DNA of 64,000 nt from Prochlorococcus sp. AG-673-L20 (GTDB lineage Bacteria > Cyanobacteriota > Cyanobacteriia > PCC-6307 > Cyanobiaceae), in assembly GCA_003211135.1 (NCBI GenBank), contig QCTN01000003.1:1-64000 (forward strand). The letters run 5' to 3'. The stretch's first letter is position 1. Each line of letters opens with the position of its first letter. The notes below the pieces were generated by a model. The model was not told the origin of the DNA. It searched no databases and saw only the letters and a program-made list of their open reading frames with translations. Positions 39,565 to 48,768 of the stretch are shown one piece after another. The position numbers were made by a program, and so were the translations under genes.

Positions 39565-39895
39565 CAAAACTTTTTCTTAGTATTGGATTGTTGAACATTA
39601 CACAAAGTGCTTTTGCATATTTTAAGTATTCTGTTTTTAAGGGAGACATGAAGCTTTGATCATTGAATTAAAATTCAAAAATTGATCTGCCAGTCTGAGA
39701 AATCCTAAGACTTTTTACTTTAGGTAATCTATAACACTATTTAAATTTTTCAACAATTTAAAAAAAACTTTATCTAAACACAATTTTTGTGAGTTAGTTC
39801 TTCTAATCTTTAAGGCAAGCTTTTACTACTAAGTGTATAAATTCGTCTTAATTAAATTTTTGCCTAGTTAAATTCACCGTAGAAAGGAGTCCACT
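39565..39895. other. Intergenic region between priA and rpoD
   Basis: 331 nt separating divergent priA and rpoD, the longest non-coding stretch in the window. I see no tRNA, no convincing small ORF and no textbook promoter. There are AT-rich short inverted repeats (for example TTGAATT-AA-AATTCAA around 39663-39678). A long leader for the sigma factor mRNA or an unannotated small RNA would fit here, but nothing in the sequence proves either. Confidence 0.5.
39883..39889 (+). promoter_or_regulatory. Strong Shine-Dalgarno of rpoD
   Basis: AAAGGAG six bases before the rpoD ATG at 39896. It is the best ribosome binding site I noticed in the window and fixes this start; most genes here show weak or no such site. 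Confidence 0.8.
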
Positions 39896-41086
39896 ATGTG
39901 TCCAGCCGCAACAGAATCAAAAAGTTCTAATCCTAGTTCCAAGAAAAAAATTAATAAAAAAATTGATTCAAATTTTAAAAACGATCGAGAAGAAAAAAGT
40001 ATCAAGAATCAAGATCCTATTCAAAAATCGAAACAAAAGCCACTTAATGATGAAGGCAGTATTGAAAATAATGATGAATTTAATGGTTCTGATGAAGAGG
40101 CCAAAGCTATTGGTAACGTAAAGCTTGGACCAAAGGGAATATACACAGAAGATTCTATAAGAGTTTATCTTCAGGAAATTGGAAGAATTAGATTATTAAG
40201 ACCTGATGAAGAAATTGAACTTGCTAGAAAAATAGCTGATCTACTCCAACTTGAAGAGTTAGCTACACAATACGAGTCTGAGAAAGGACATTTTCCTTCA
40301 GTTAGAGAATGGGCTGAATTAACCGATATGCCTCTCTCTAAATTCAGAAGAAGACTTCTTTTAGGGAGAAGAGCTAAAGAGAAGATGGTTCAATCTAATT
40401 TAAGATTAGTAGTCTCTATTGCTAAGAAATATATGAATAGAGGGCTATCTTTTCAAGATTTAATACAAGAAGGAAGCTTAGGTTTAATCAGAGCTGCAGA
40501 AAAATTTGATCATGAAAAAGGTTATAAATTTTCTACTTATGCTACTTGGTGGATTCGTCAAGCGATAACACGAGCGATAGCAGATCAAAGTAGAACGATT
40601 AGATTGCCTGTTCACTTATATGAAACAATTTCTAGAATAAAAAAAACAACAAAAGTTCTTAGTCAAGAGTTTGGAAGAAAACCTAGCGAAGAAGAAATAG
40701 CTGAGAGTATGGAAATGACAATTGAAAAATTAAGATTTATAGCTAAAAGTGCTCAGCTTCCCATTTCGTTAGAAACGCCAATAGGTAAAGAAGAGGATTC
40801 AAGGCTTGGAGACTTTATAGAGGCTGATATTGAGAATCCAGAGCAAGATGTATCTAAAACTTTATTGAGAGAAGATTTAGAAGGGGTTTTGGCGACTCTG
40901 AGCCCAAGAGAAAGAGATGTTCTAAGACTGCGATATGGAATAGATGATGGAAGGATGAAGACTCTTGAAGAGATAGGACAAATTTTTGATGTTACAAGAG
41001 AGAGAATTAGACAAATAGAAGCAAAAGCTCTGAGAAAGCTTAGACATCCAAACAGAAATGGCGTTTTAAAGGAATATATTAAATAA
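39896..41086 (+). CDS. rpoD: Principal RNA polymerase sigma factor (group 1, SigA/RpoD)
   Basis: 396 residues. About 85 N-terminal residues are Lys/Ser/Asn-rich and unstructured. Region 1.2 follows ([16 protein letters not shown]), then a cyanobacterial insert, region 2 with [26 protein letters not shown] and the -10-recognising [18 protein letters not shown], region 3 and region 4 with its helix-turn-helix ([24 protein letters not shown]). The full set of regions and the [16 protein letters not shown] start mark it as the group 1 factor, not one of the smaller group 2 paralogues. Confidence 0.94.
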   Translation: MCPAATESKSSNPSSKKKINKKIDSNFKNDREEKSIKNQDPIQKSKQKPLNDEGSIENNDEFNGSDEEAKAIGNVKLGPKGIYTEDSIRVYLQEIGRIRLLRPDEEIELARKIADLLQLEELATQYESEKGHFPSVREWAELTDMPLSKFRRRLLLGRRAKEKMVQSNLRLVVSIAKKYMNRGLSFQDLIQEGSLGLIRAAEKFDHEKGYKFSTYATWWIRQAITRAIADQSRTIRLPVHLYETISRIKKTTKVLSQEFGRKPSEEEIAESMEMTIEKLRFIAKSAQLPISLETPIGKEEDSRLGDFIEADIENPEQDVSKTLLREDLEGVLATLSPRERDVLRLRYGIDDGRMKTLEEIGQIFDVTRERIRQIEAKALRKLRHPNRNGVLKEYIK

Positions 41087-41180
41087 AAAAGTTAAATATA
41101 ATTTTTCGGCTTTGAAAAGTTAGCAAATATTATCTTAAAATAAATGCGAATTTATCTTAAACTAATCAAACCAATATTTA

Positions 41181-42131
41181 ATGACTAAATTTAAATTAAA
41201 GATAGCTAGTAGAAGAAGTAAATTAGCTATGGTTCAAACATTATGGGTTAAAGAGCAACTAGAAAAAAATATTCCTGACTTGGAAGTATCGATAGAAGCC
41301 ATGGCAACTCAAGGTGACAAAATTCTGGATGTCGCCCTAGCCAAAATAGGAGATAAAGGACTTTTCACAAAAGAACTAGAAGCTCAAATGCTTGTAGGAC
41401 ATGCAGATATTGCAGTGCATTCCTTGAAAGATTTGCCTACAAATTTACCTATTGGACTTACATTGGGATGTATTACAAAAAGAGAAGACCCTTCAGATGC
41501 TTTAGTAGTTAACAAAAAAAATAAAATTTATCAATTAGAAAGTTTACCTCCAGGTTCAATCGTTGGAACAAGTTCCCTAAGGAGACTTGCTCAATTAAGA
41601 TATAAATTTCCGCATCTTGATTTCAAAGATATTAGGGGGAACGTTATTACAAGAATAGAAAAACTAGATTCAGGAGAATTTGACTGTATTATCCTAGCTG
41701 CAGCGGGTTTAAAAAGATTAGGATTTGAATCAAGAATTCACCAAATTATTCCTAATGAGATTTCCCTCCATGCCGTTGGCCAAGGTGCTTTAGGAATTGA
41801 ATGTAAATCTGATGATAAAGAAGTTCTTAAAATTATAAGTGTCCTAGAAGATAAGGTCTCGAGCCAAAGATGTTTAGCAGAAAGATCTTTTTTAAGAGAA
41901 CTAGAAGGGGGATGTCAAGTTCCTATAGGTGTTAATAGTAGTATTCAAAATGATGAAATAGCCCTTACAGGAATGGTCGCATCTATTGATGGGAAAAGAC
42001 TTATTAAAGATGAATCGATAGGAAATATTAAATATCCAGAGGAAGTTGGTAAGAAATTAGCTGAAAAGCTAAAACTACAGGGGGCTGATAAAATTCTTTC
42101 GGAAATATTTGAACAATTTAGAGAGAAGTAA
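41181..42131 (+). CDS. hemC: Porphobilinogen deaminase (hydroxymethylbilane synthase)
   Basis: 316 residues. Polymerises four porphobilinogen units to hydroxymethylbilane for heme, chlorophyll and corrin synthesis. Typical are [13 protein letters not shown] at the start, [20 protein letters not shown], the SSLRRLAQL arginines and [11 protein letters not shown] with the Cys that holds the dipyrromethane cofactor. Full length. It stands alone, 94 nt after rpoD, and converges on the second pyrophosphatase gene with a 6-nt gap. hemL (52143) and hemH (12717) are in the same window. Confidence 0.97.
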   Translation: MTKFKLKIASRRSKLAMVQTLWVKEQLEKNIPDLEVSIEAMATQGDKILDVALAKIGDKGLFTKELEAQMLVGHADIAVHSLKDLPTNLPIGLTLGCITKREDPSDALVVNKKNKIYQLESLPPGSIVGTSSLRRLAQLRYKFPHLDFKDIRGNVITRIEKLDSGEFDCIILAAAGLKRLGFESRIHQIIPNEISLHAVGQGALGIECKSDDKEVLKIISVLEDKVSSQRCLAERSFLRELEGGCQVPIGVNSSIQNDEIALTGMVASIDGKRLIKDESIGNIKYPEEVGKKLAEKLKLQGADKILSEIFEQFREK

Positions 42132-42137
42132 TTTTTG

Positions 42138-42725
42138 TTAATCAACTAATTTAGGTTCAATTTCTTTTTGGTATCTAGATTCACAATCTTGAATTACTTT
42201 AATTGCTTCTTCAATTCCAAAAAAGCCATTAACAGTACATGTCCCTGGTTTTTTTAGATCTTTATAATGTTCCCAATAATACTTGGTTTCATTAAGCCAA
42301 TGTGCCCCAAGATCCTCAAAAGTATGAATATGATCCATTCTCTTATCATCTGATAGGACAGCAATTACTTTGTCATCAACTTCTCCTCCATCATCAAATT
42401 TCATCACTCCAATTATCCTTGACTCTACGATTGAACCTGGCACTAGTGGTTCTGTAACACCAACTATTTCAATATCAAGAGGATCACCATCCTCATCCCA
42501 AGTTCTTGGAATACATCCATAAGCAAAAGGGTATGCGAGTGATGAATAACCAACTCTATCAAGTTTCAAATGTCCCGTTTCAGTAATTAACTCATACTTA
42601 TTTATAGTATTAGAATTTAACTCAACAATTGTATTAACGATTGATTTTGTATTGTCTGTAAAAGCATCTAAGATATGCAATAAATTTGGGGTAACTTTAC
42701 TTGGGGGTTGATTAAGGTTTGCCAT
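42138..42725 (-). CDS. ppa: Family I inorganic pyrophosphatase, intact (Ppa2)
   Basis: 195 residues. Hydrolyses PPi. It has the complete signature Asp79-Gly-Asp81-Pro-Leu-Asp84 and the later metal aspartates Asp112/Asp117 before Lys119 (FDDGGEVDDK). It differs in length and flanks from the other copy at 26869-27417 (longer N-terminus; WDEDGDPLDIEIVG; HYKDLKKP), so the two are not a recent duplication. As the copy with the full active site, it is probably the working cytosolic enzyme. It is divergent from nothing close; its upstream neighbour is the M32 carboxypeptidase, 62 nt away on the same strand. Confidence 0.93.
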   Translation of the reverse strand: MANLNQPPSKVTPNLLHILDAFTDNTKSIVNTIVELNSNTINKYELITETGHLKLDRVGYSSLAYPFAYGCIPRTWDEDGDPLDIEIVGVTEPLVPGSIVESRIIGVMKFDDGGEVDDKVIAVLSDDKRMDHIHTFEDLGAHWLNETKYYWEHYKDLKKPGTCTVNGFFGIEEAIKVIQDCESRYQKEIEPKLVD

Positions 42726-42787
42726 CGAAAAATTATTTTTATTTATCCTACATCCTCACACTCAATCAAATTCTAAAACGTAAATTT

Positions 42788-44293
42788 TTAGCAGATATCT
42801 TTTATTTTCGATCTCAAATGATTAACAAAGTACTTTGATGTTAGTTCTTCTCCAGTTACATTTTTCACTAGTTTCATAGAGTTAACAGATCTTCCATAGT
42901 TGTGAATATTATTTTTTAACCATAAAATTATTTTTTCATATTCTCCATCTTCAACTAAATTATCAATTAATCCTATTTCCTTTTCCATTTGCGAAGAAAT
43001 TTGTGCACTTATAAGATGACCTAATAAGTACGAAGGGAAATATCCAAATGCTCCTTCACTCCAATGAACATCTTGCAAACAACCCTCAGCATCATTTGAT
43101 GGTCTAATACCTAAAAGTTCCTCATATCTTTTGTTCCATTCTAATGGTACATCTTTCGCTTCTAGACCTCCTTCAATTAAATCTATTTCAAGTTCAGTTC
43201 TAATTAAAATATGCAACCCATAGCTTAATTCATCTGCCTCAACTCTATTTAAACCAGGTTTCAAATGGTTAATAGATTTCCATAGTTCTAAATGATTATT
43301 TAAAGAACAACCCTCAGAAACAAAATGTTTGAAAAACCTTTTAGAAAAAGATTTTGATTTAACTATCCTATTTTCCCAAAATAAAGATTGGCTTTCATGA
43401 ACACCCATTGATGTTGCTTGACCCAAAGGCCACGCAAACCATTGATGACTCTGAGATGGCAAACCCTGCTCATAAATCGAATGTCCCCACTCATGCGCAG
43501 TAGCTAGAAAACTTGATAAGGGTTCCCCTTCTACAACTCTAGTAGTAATCCTATAGTCATCTGGGCCTAAAGTAATAGAAAAAGGATGGGGAGATTTTGC
43601 AACAACTACTAGATCTTCATCTCTCCCAAACTCATCAAGTAATTTAGAACATAAATTTTGCTGAGATTTAGGACTTAAATCCCAGTGGTACTTTTCTGAT
43701 TTATTGAGATCACTTATTAGAGATGGGATAGCTTCTTTAAGTGGCTGGAAAATTTTATTTAACCACTCCAGAGTTAAATCCGGCTCAAAAGGCTGAGCTA
43801 AAGTTTCCCAAGGTGTGTATTTATCTGATATTTGTTTTGTCTCTTCAATACGTAATTCGATCAAATTTTTAAAAATTGGTAAGAAAATCTCAAAATCTGA
43901 TTTTCTTTTGGCTTCTTGCCAACTTTCATAACCTTTTGATTTAGCTTTAGCAAGTGCTTCAACTAGTTTAGGATCTAAATTTTTTTGCCTATTAAATTCC
44001 TTGATTAATAATTCAAGGTTTCTTTTTTTACTTCGAATAATTTCTTGATTTAATGATTTCTCTAAGCCATCTCTAAACTCATCCTGAGCAGCTTTAATTA
44101 AATCTGAAAACTCTTCAGAGGAATTTCTCTTATGCAGTATTTTTGCGATATACGTAAGTTGTTCAGATCTCCATGACGCTCCTTTATTGGGCATACCTGT
44201 ATTTTGATCCCAATACAGAGTACTCTGTATAGACCCTAATATTTGAGTTTCTTTTAAATAAGCTCCAAGCTTATTCCATTCTTTTTCAGACAA
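42788..44293 (-). CDS. M32 metallocarboxypeptidase (thermostable carboxypeptidase 1 type)
   Basis: 501 residues, the normal M32 length. The zinc motif HEWGH is at 267-271 within a helix; DYRITTR just before it and GVHESQSLFWENRI after it are the family's DxRxT and HExQ boxes. The protein is all-helical and removes C-terminal residues from peptides, probably in cytosolic peptide recycling. The start is a TTG followed by MSEKEWNKLG-type family sequence. No signal peptide. Confidence 0.93.
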   Translation of the reverse strand: MSEKEWNKLGAYLKETQILGSIQSTLYWDQNTGMPNKGASWRSEQLTYIAKILHKRNSSEEFSDLIKAAQDEFRDGLEKSLNQEIIRSKKRNLELLIKEFNRQKNLDPKLVEALAKAKSKGYESWQEAKRKSDFEIFLPIFKNLIELRIEETKQISDKYTPWETLAQPFEPDLTLEWLNKIFQPLKEAIPSLISDLNKSEKYHWDLSPKSQQNLCSKLLDEFGRDEDLVVVAKSPHPFSITLGPDDYRITTRVVEGEPLSSFLATAHEWGHSIYEQGLPSQSHQWFAWPLGQATSMGVHESQSLFWENRIVKSKSFSKRFFKHFVSEGCSLNNHLELWKSINHLKPGLNRVEADELSYGLHILIRTELEIDLIEGGLEAKDVPLEWNKRYEELLGIRPSNDAEGCLQDVHWSEGAFGYFPSYLLGHLISAQISSQMEKEIGLIDNLVEDGEYEKIILWLKNNIHNYGRSVNSMKLVKNVTGEELTSKYFVNHLRSKIKDIC

Positions 44294-44403
44294 AAATATT
44301 TAACTTAATTATCTATTATTTTAAGACAAAAATATTTTTCTAAGTATAAAATTTTCAAACTATATTCATAATAGGATATTGCTTATTAGGACTTTAAATA
44401 TTT

Positions 44404-44886
44404 ATGGAACAAATTTTCTCAAAATTAAACTTTATAACCAACGGGGAGGGTTTTACTGATATTACTGATGATTTAAATTTGTTCATACAAAACAGTAATT
44501 TTGATTCAGGAATTTTTTGCTTAACCTCACTACACACAAGTTGTAGTTTGACTATTAATGAAAATGCAGATCCAAATGTTCTTAAAGATCTAGAAAAGTT
44601 CATTAAATCTATAGTTCCGTACAACTCTTATACCTCGTTATCAAAAGAAAGAGAGGAGATATATTATGAACATTTTCAAGAGGGAGAGGACGATATGCCA
44701 GCTCATATTAAAACTGCTTTAACAAATACTAATTTGTCTTTAAGCTTTCAAAAAGGGAGACTCATACTTGGCACTTGGCAAGCAATTTATTTATGGGAAC
44801 ATCGATTTAGTACAAAAAAAAGAAGTATAAGTGTTCATATTATTGGGGAAAAAAAATCAAGTCTCTATAATAGTAAACAGTCATAA
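44404..44886 (+). CDS. YjbQ/UPF0047 family protein
   Basis: 160 residues. The compact fold's conserved blocks are visible: FTDITDDL, LHTSCSLTINENADPNVLKDLE, the HFQEGEDDMPAHIK region with its Asp/His metal-like site, and GTWQAIYLWEHR. E. coli YjbQ has been linked to thiamine phosphate synthase activity in vitro, but the physiological role is unclear. Here it is followed 9 nt later by the pterin dehydratase gene; the two small genes may share a transcript. Confidence 0.85.
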   Translation: MEQIFSKLNFITNGEGFTDITDDLNLFIQNSNFDSGIFCLTSLHTSCSLTINENADPNVLKDLEKFIKSIVPYNSYTSLSKEREEIYYEHFQEGEDDMPAHIKTALTNTNLSLSFQKGRLILGTWQAIYLWEHRFSTKKRSISVHIIGEKKSSLYNSKQS

Positions 44887-44895
44887 TAAATAGTT

Positions 44896-45186
44896 ATGAA
44901 GCCATACCTTTTAGAAAATGAGGAATTAAAAGAACTATCTGCAAAAATAGGAGGATGGAGAATTATGACAAATCATATTGAAAGAGAATTTAATTTTAGT
45001 AATTTTATAGAAGCCTTCTCCTTTATGACAAAGATTGCTTTAATTTGCGAGAAACATAACCATCATCCAAATTGGGAAAATGTCTATTCAAAAGTAATAA
45101 TTAAACTAAGTACTCATGATTTAGGCGGAATTACTAATTTAGATCAAACAATCGCTTCAGAAATTAATGATATTTTCGAAAAATAA
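44896..45186 (+). CDS. Pterin-4a-carbinolamine dehydratase (PhhB/DCoH family)
   Basis: 96 residues, the typical size. The conserved EKHNHHPNWENVYSKVIIKLSTHD block carries the three active-site histidines (HNHHP) and the Trp. In other bacteria it recycles the 4a-hydroxy pterin made by phenylalanine hydroxylase; cyanobacteria often keep it without the hydroxylase, and a moonlighting role in carboxysome/RuBisCO assembly has been proposed for related proteins. No hydroxylase is seen in this window. It ends 44 nt before the CobW gene. Confidence 0.92.
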   Translation: MKPYLLENEELKELSAKIGGWRIMTNHIEREFNFSNFIEAFSFMTKIALICEKHNHHPNWENVYSKVIIKLSTHDLGGITNLDQTIASEINDIFEK

Positions 45187-45230
45187 TTTACAATTCATAA
45201 AACTATATTAGTTTCAAAATAACCATCAAA

Positions 45231-46262
45231 ATGGCAGAAAATTTACTCCCTATTACTATTATTAGCGGATTCTTGGGTTCAGGTAAAACTACACTTTTAA
45301 ATCACATTTTAAAAAATCAAGTTGGAATTAAAACGGCTGTTTTAGTTAATGAATTTGGAGAGATAGGTATTGATAATGAATTAATTATAAAAACTGCTGA
45401 AGATATGATCGAATTAAATAACGGATGCATTTGTTGCACAATAAACGGAGAATTATTAAGCACTGTTTCTAAGATATTAGATAGACCTGAAAAAATAGAT
45501 TATTTAATTGTTGAGACTACTGGACTTGCAGATCCACTACCTGTAGCAATGACTTTTGCAGGGGGTGATCTTAGAGAAAAAGTAAGATTAGATTCGATTA
45601 TTACTATTATTGATGCAGATAACTTTGATTTTGATTTAAAAAACTCTAGTGTTGCCTACTCACAAATTTTATATGGTGATATTTTACTACTAAATAAATG
45701 TGATTTAGTAACTGATACACATTTGAAAAAGATAGAACAACACATTAATGGGATAAAAAAAGAACCAAGAATTTTGAGATCGATTAATAGTGAAGTTGGT
45801 TTGCAAACAATAATGAGTGTTGGACTTTTCGAAACAGATACTTTTCAATTTAAAGAGAAAATGATTAGTAATCAAGATTCGCATGATCACTCTTCCCATT
45901 CGCATGATCACTCTTCCCATTCGCATGATCACTCTTCCCATTCGCATGATTTAATAAATAATATAGAAGGATTTACATCTGTTTCTTTTGAGACGAATGA
46001 ACCATTTTCTTTAAGGAAGTTTCAAAACTTCTTAGATAATCAAATCTCACAAAATGTATTTAGAGCTAAAGGTATTTTATGGTTTATGGAAAGCGAAAGA
46101 AAACATATTTTTCATTTATCTGGTAAACGTTTTTCTCTTGATGACTGTGAATGGGAAAATGAAAAATCAAATAAAATTGTTCTAATAGGAAAAGATTTAG
46201 ATCATCAAACTATTAAGAATCAGCTTGATTGTTGTAGATTTAGTTATGTAGAAGAAGCATAA
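45231..46262 (+). CDS. CobW/COG0523-family metal-chaperone GTPase
   Basis: 343 residues. A P-loop GFLGSGKTT lies near residue 13, the CxCC metal motif in NGCICCTINGEL (about 67-72), Walker B region IVETTGLADPLP, and the nucleotide-specificity motif LNKCD. A His-rich stretch, (SHDHSSH) repeated, at about residues 216-240 comes from three perfect 21-nt repeats and probably binds Zn or a similar metal. COG0523 members insert metal into target enzymes or act under Zn limitation; the name cobW is historical. An ABC permease gene follows at once. Confidence 0.9.
   Translation: MAENLLPITIISGFLGSGKTTLLNHILKNQVGIKTAVLVNEFGEIGIDNELIIKTAEDMIELNNGCICCTINGELLSTVSKILDRPEKIDYLIVETTGLADPLPVAMTFAGGDLREKVRLDSIITIIDADNFDFDLKNSSVAYSQILYGDILLLNKCDLVTDTHLKKIEQHINGIKKEPRILRSINSEVGLQTIMSVGLFETDTFQFKEKMISNQDSHDHSSHSHDHSSHSHDHSSHSHDLINNIEGFTSVSFETNEPFSLRKFQNFLDNQISQNVFRAKGILWFMESERKHIFHLSGKRFSLDDCEWENEKSNKIVLIGKDLDHQTIKNQLDCCRFSYVEEA
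45880..45950 (+). repeat. Three perfect 21-nt in-frame repeats plus a partial copy
   Basis: The unit CGCATGATCACTCTTCCCATT runs at 45880-45900, 45901-45921 and 45922-45942, then eight more bases of a fourth copy. It encodes the His-rich metal-binding loop of the CobW protein. Identical DNA in all copies argues for recent or ongoing slippage, so copy number may vary between strains. Confidence 0.92.
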
Positions 46263-46278
46263 TAAAGTACTATCTAAT

Positions 46279-47820
46279 ATTAGAAAAATTTTTATTAAAC
46301 AAACAAAGAATTTAATATCAGATTTAAAGCCTTTAAATATTGCTTCTTTAATAGTTGCATTTACACTTATAATACCGATTTTTAATTTCTTAATTGAAGG
46401 AATAGATTTTATTTTAGGTGGTAATTTTTCTTTAGGTATTTCTGGAAGAAAAGAAATACTTGGAACATTAAAACTTTTAGCACTTACTAGTTTTTTAGGA
46501 GGTGGTTTAGGGATCTTAAATGGCTGGTTACTATCAAATTGCGAATTTAGATTAAGGAAAACTCTTCGAATTTTTCAACTAATTCCACTAGCAACTCCTG
46601 CATATTTGTTAACTGCAGTATTACAGGATTTAGGAAGTATTTTAGGTTACCAAATAAGTGGTTTCTGGTGGGGAGTTCTTATACTCTCAATTACTACTTA
46701 CCCTTATGTTTTCTTACTCGCTAACGAAAGTTTTAATAAATTTGGAGTTAATCAAATTAATGCTAGTAGAGGATTAGGGGTTGGACCATGGGGCAGCTTT
46801 TTTAAAATTGCTCTTCCAATGGCATTCCCATCATTAATAACTGGAATCAGCCTTATGTGTATGGAAGTTATGAATGATTTAGGGACAGTTGAGTTATTAA
46901 ATATTCCAAGTATTTCTAAAGGTATTACTGAAAATTGGATCATTGAAGGTAATCCTAAGAGCGCCATTGGATTATCATTAGTTGCTTTAATAATAGTTTT
47001 TACTTTAATTTTGTTTGAAAAACTTTCAAGAAGGAAGACAAAGCGTTGGAGTGAAAATCCTGCCTCATTAAGTTCTCTGGGATTTGAGTTAAAAGGAAAT
47101 AGGTCTTACATAGCATATTTATTTACTTCATTACCACCATTATTTGCTATTGGAATTCCATTTTCTTGGTTTCTATTAAATATTGATCAGTTAAATAAAG
47201 GATTCACAACAGAATTAATATCTCTTACTTTTAGAACTATTAGCCTTGGAATAATTGCTGCATTAGTAGCGTTAATTTTCTCTTTAATATTAACGCTATC
47301 TAATCGTCAGAATAAGAATTTACTTATGAGATTAATAACATTCCCAGCAAGTATTGGATATGCAATCCCAGGAACTGTATTAGCTATATCATTAATAAGT
47401 ATTTCCAATTCAAAGTTCTATTTTATTGCTATATTCCTTCTGATCTGGGGTTACGTAGTTCGATTTTTAACTATTTCAAAAGGTTCTCTTGATTCTGGAT
47501 TTGAAAGAATATCTCCAACCCTTGATGAGGCTGCAAAGGGACTAGGCTCTAATTGGTTTGGTGTTATCAAGAAGATACATATTCCACTATTAAAAGGTCC
47601 AATCTTAGTTGGATCACTTTTAGTATTTGTAGACACCATTAAGGAGTTACCAATTACATTTATTCTTAGACCTTTCGACTTTGATACCTTATCTGTAAGG
47701 ATATATCAATATGCTGGAGATGAGCGAATGGCAGAAGCCTTATTACCTGCATTCTTTATAACAGTCTTGGGGCTAATTGCATCAAGTACATTAATTCCAA
47801 GCTTAGAAAAAAAGAACTAA
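46279..47820 (+). CDS. Fe(III)-type ABC transporter permease, two-domain (FutB-like); no canonical start codon
   Basis: About 513 residues if begun at the ATT at 46279. Two binding-protein-dependent permease halves each have an EAA loop: NASRGLGVGPWGSFFKIALPMAFPS and LDEAAKGLGSNWFGVIKKIHIP. About 12 membrane helices are expected. This architecture is that of FutB/HitB iron permeases, which move Fe(III) across the inner membrane with FutA and FutC (not in this window). The coding frame clearly extends upstream of the first usable TTG (46606): two membrane helices and the conserved PLATPAYLL region precede or span it. The frame stays open to the TAG at 46249, with no ATG, GTG or TTG. Confidence 0.8.
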   Translation: MRKIFIKQTKNLISDLKPLNIASLIVAFTLIIPIFNFLIEGIDFILGGNFSLGISGRKEILGTLKLLALTSFLGGGLGILNGWLLSNCEFRLRKTLRIFQLIPLATPAYLLTAVLQDLGSILGYQISGFWWGVLILSITTYPYVFLLANESFNKFGVNQINASRGLGVGPWGSFFKIALPMAFPSLITGISLMCMEVMNDLGTVELLNIPSISKGITENWIIEGNPKSAIGLSLVALIIVFTLILFEKLSRRKTKRWSENPASLSSLGFELKGNRSYIAYLFTSLPPLFAIGIPFSWFLLNIDQLNKGFTTELISLTFRTISLGIIAALVALIFSLILTLSNRQNKNLLMRLITFPASIGYAIPGTVLAISLISISNSKFYFIAIFLLIWGYVVRFLTISKGSLDSGFERISPTLDEAAKGLGSNWFGVIKKIHIPLLKGPILVGSLLVFVDTIKELPITFILRPFDFDTLSVRIYQYAGDERMAEALLPAFFITVLGLIASSTLIPSLEKKN

Positions 47821-48761
47821 ATTTTATTTAAAAATTTTCTTAATAAGAATGGAAGACCTAAAAATAAATCTGCCGAGGTAGATATCAATCTAAAATAAAT
47901 TAAACTTGGAAGAATTATATTGTGTGGAATATTTTTTCCACAAAAAAAAAGAAAACAAGCCTCAAATACCCCCACCCCTCCTGGGGCTGTAGGTACTATT
48001 AATCCAATAGCCCAGGACAAACAAAAAATTACCAATAAATAAAAAATACTATGTTGATTGTCTAAATTAACTATATAAAAGCAAATAATAAATCCAATAA
48101 ATTTTGACAATACAAAAAGAATCTCAATCAAAAAAGCTCCCGTAGGGAAGAAAGAAATTATTTTTATTCTTTCCTCAAATCGATACTTTTCATTCTTAAT
48201 TTTTAAAGATTTAATGGTTTTACCTTTTAAGGTTTCTAACCTTTCCAAAATATAAAAAATCAATTTTCTATTCAGAAATATCAATGGTAGGAGTAATAAA
48301 AAATAAAATGGGGAAAAAATTATACCAACTGAAGCCAATAAGAAAGATGCACACAACATAAAATAAGGCTCTATTAGTGTCGAATAAAAAGCTAATTGAG
48401 GATTACTAATATCTTTTATAAAGTTATATCTTTCAAAGAAATGCCAAATACCTCCTGGAACATATTTAAGAATATTCGTCAGAACATAAAAGGAGATTAA
48501 ACTTTTTTTAATCTTGGTTTTACCAAACCAAGCAACTATATTTTTCCAAGCTAGTGCATTAAAATAAATACTAAATACACAAAATAAAAATGATAAAAAT
48601 ATATAATTTCCATTTCTAGCAAAATCAATATTTAATGAAATTTGATCAAAATTTTTAAAAAAATAAAAAGAGAAATAAGATATACTCAAAAGAAAAAAAA
48701 GTTTCTTCAGGATTACAAAGTTAATATTCTTTAAAAGATTTATAAAATAAATTTTTTGCAT
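47817..48761 (-). CDS. Lysylphosphatidylglycerol-synthase-like membrane protein (flippase-type)
   Basis: 314 residues from the ATG at 48761, with about eight membrane segments. The motif SWAIGLIVPTAPGGVGVFEA near residue 265 is diagnostic of the LPG synthase transmembrane / AglD family (UPF0104 type), which flips or translocates lipids; no catalytic synthase domain is present. A TTG at 48785 would overlap larC by 17 nt and add eight residues. It converges on the iron permease gene with a 4-nt overlap. The cargo lipid is unknown. Confidence 0.75.
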   Translation of the reverse strand: MQKIYFINLLKNINFVILKKLFFLLSISYFSFYFFKNFDQISLNIDFARNGNYIFLSFLFCVFSIYFNALAWKNIVAWFGKTKIKKSLISFYVLTNILKYVPGGIWHFFERYNFIKDISNPQLAFYSTLIEPYFMLCASFLLASVGIIFSPFYFLLLLPLIFLNRKLIFYILERLETLKGKTIKSLKIKNEKYRFEERIKIISFFPTGAFLIEILFVLSKFIGFIICFYIVNLDNQHSIFYLLVIFCLSWAIGLIVPTAPGGVGVFEACFLFFCGKNIPHNIILPSLIYFRLISTSADLFLGLPFLLRKFLNKI

Positions 48762-48768
48762 ATTAATC

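Noticed and set aside
45705-45947. Antisense ORF with repeated MRMGRVI units
   Set aside because: Only the mirror of the His-rich repeats on the other strand.
45880-45950. Tandem repeats as a CRISPR array or minisatellite
   Set aside because: No spacers, in frame with the CobW gene, and codes for a meaningful His-rich loop.
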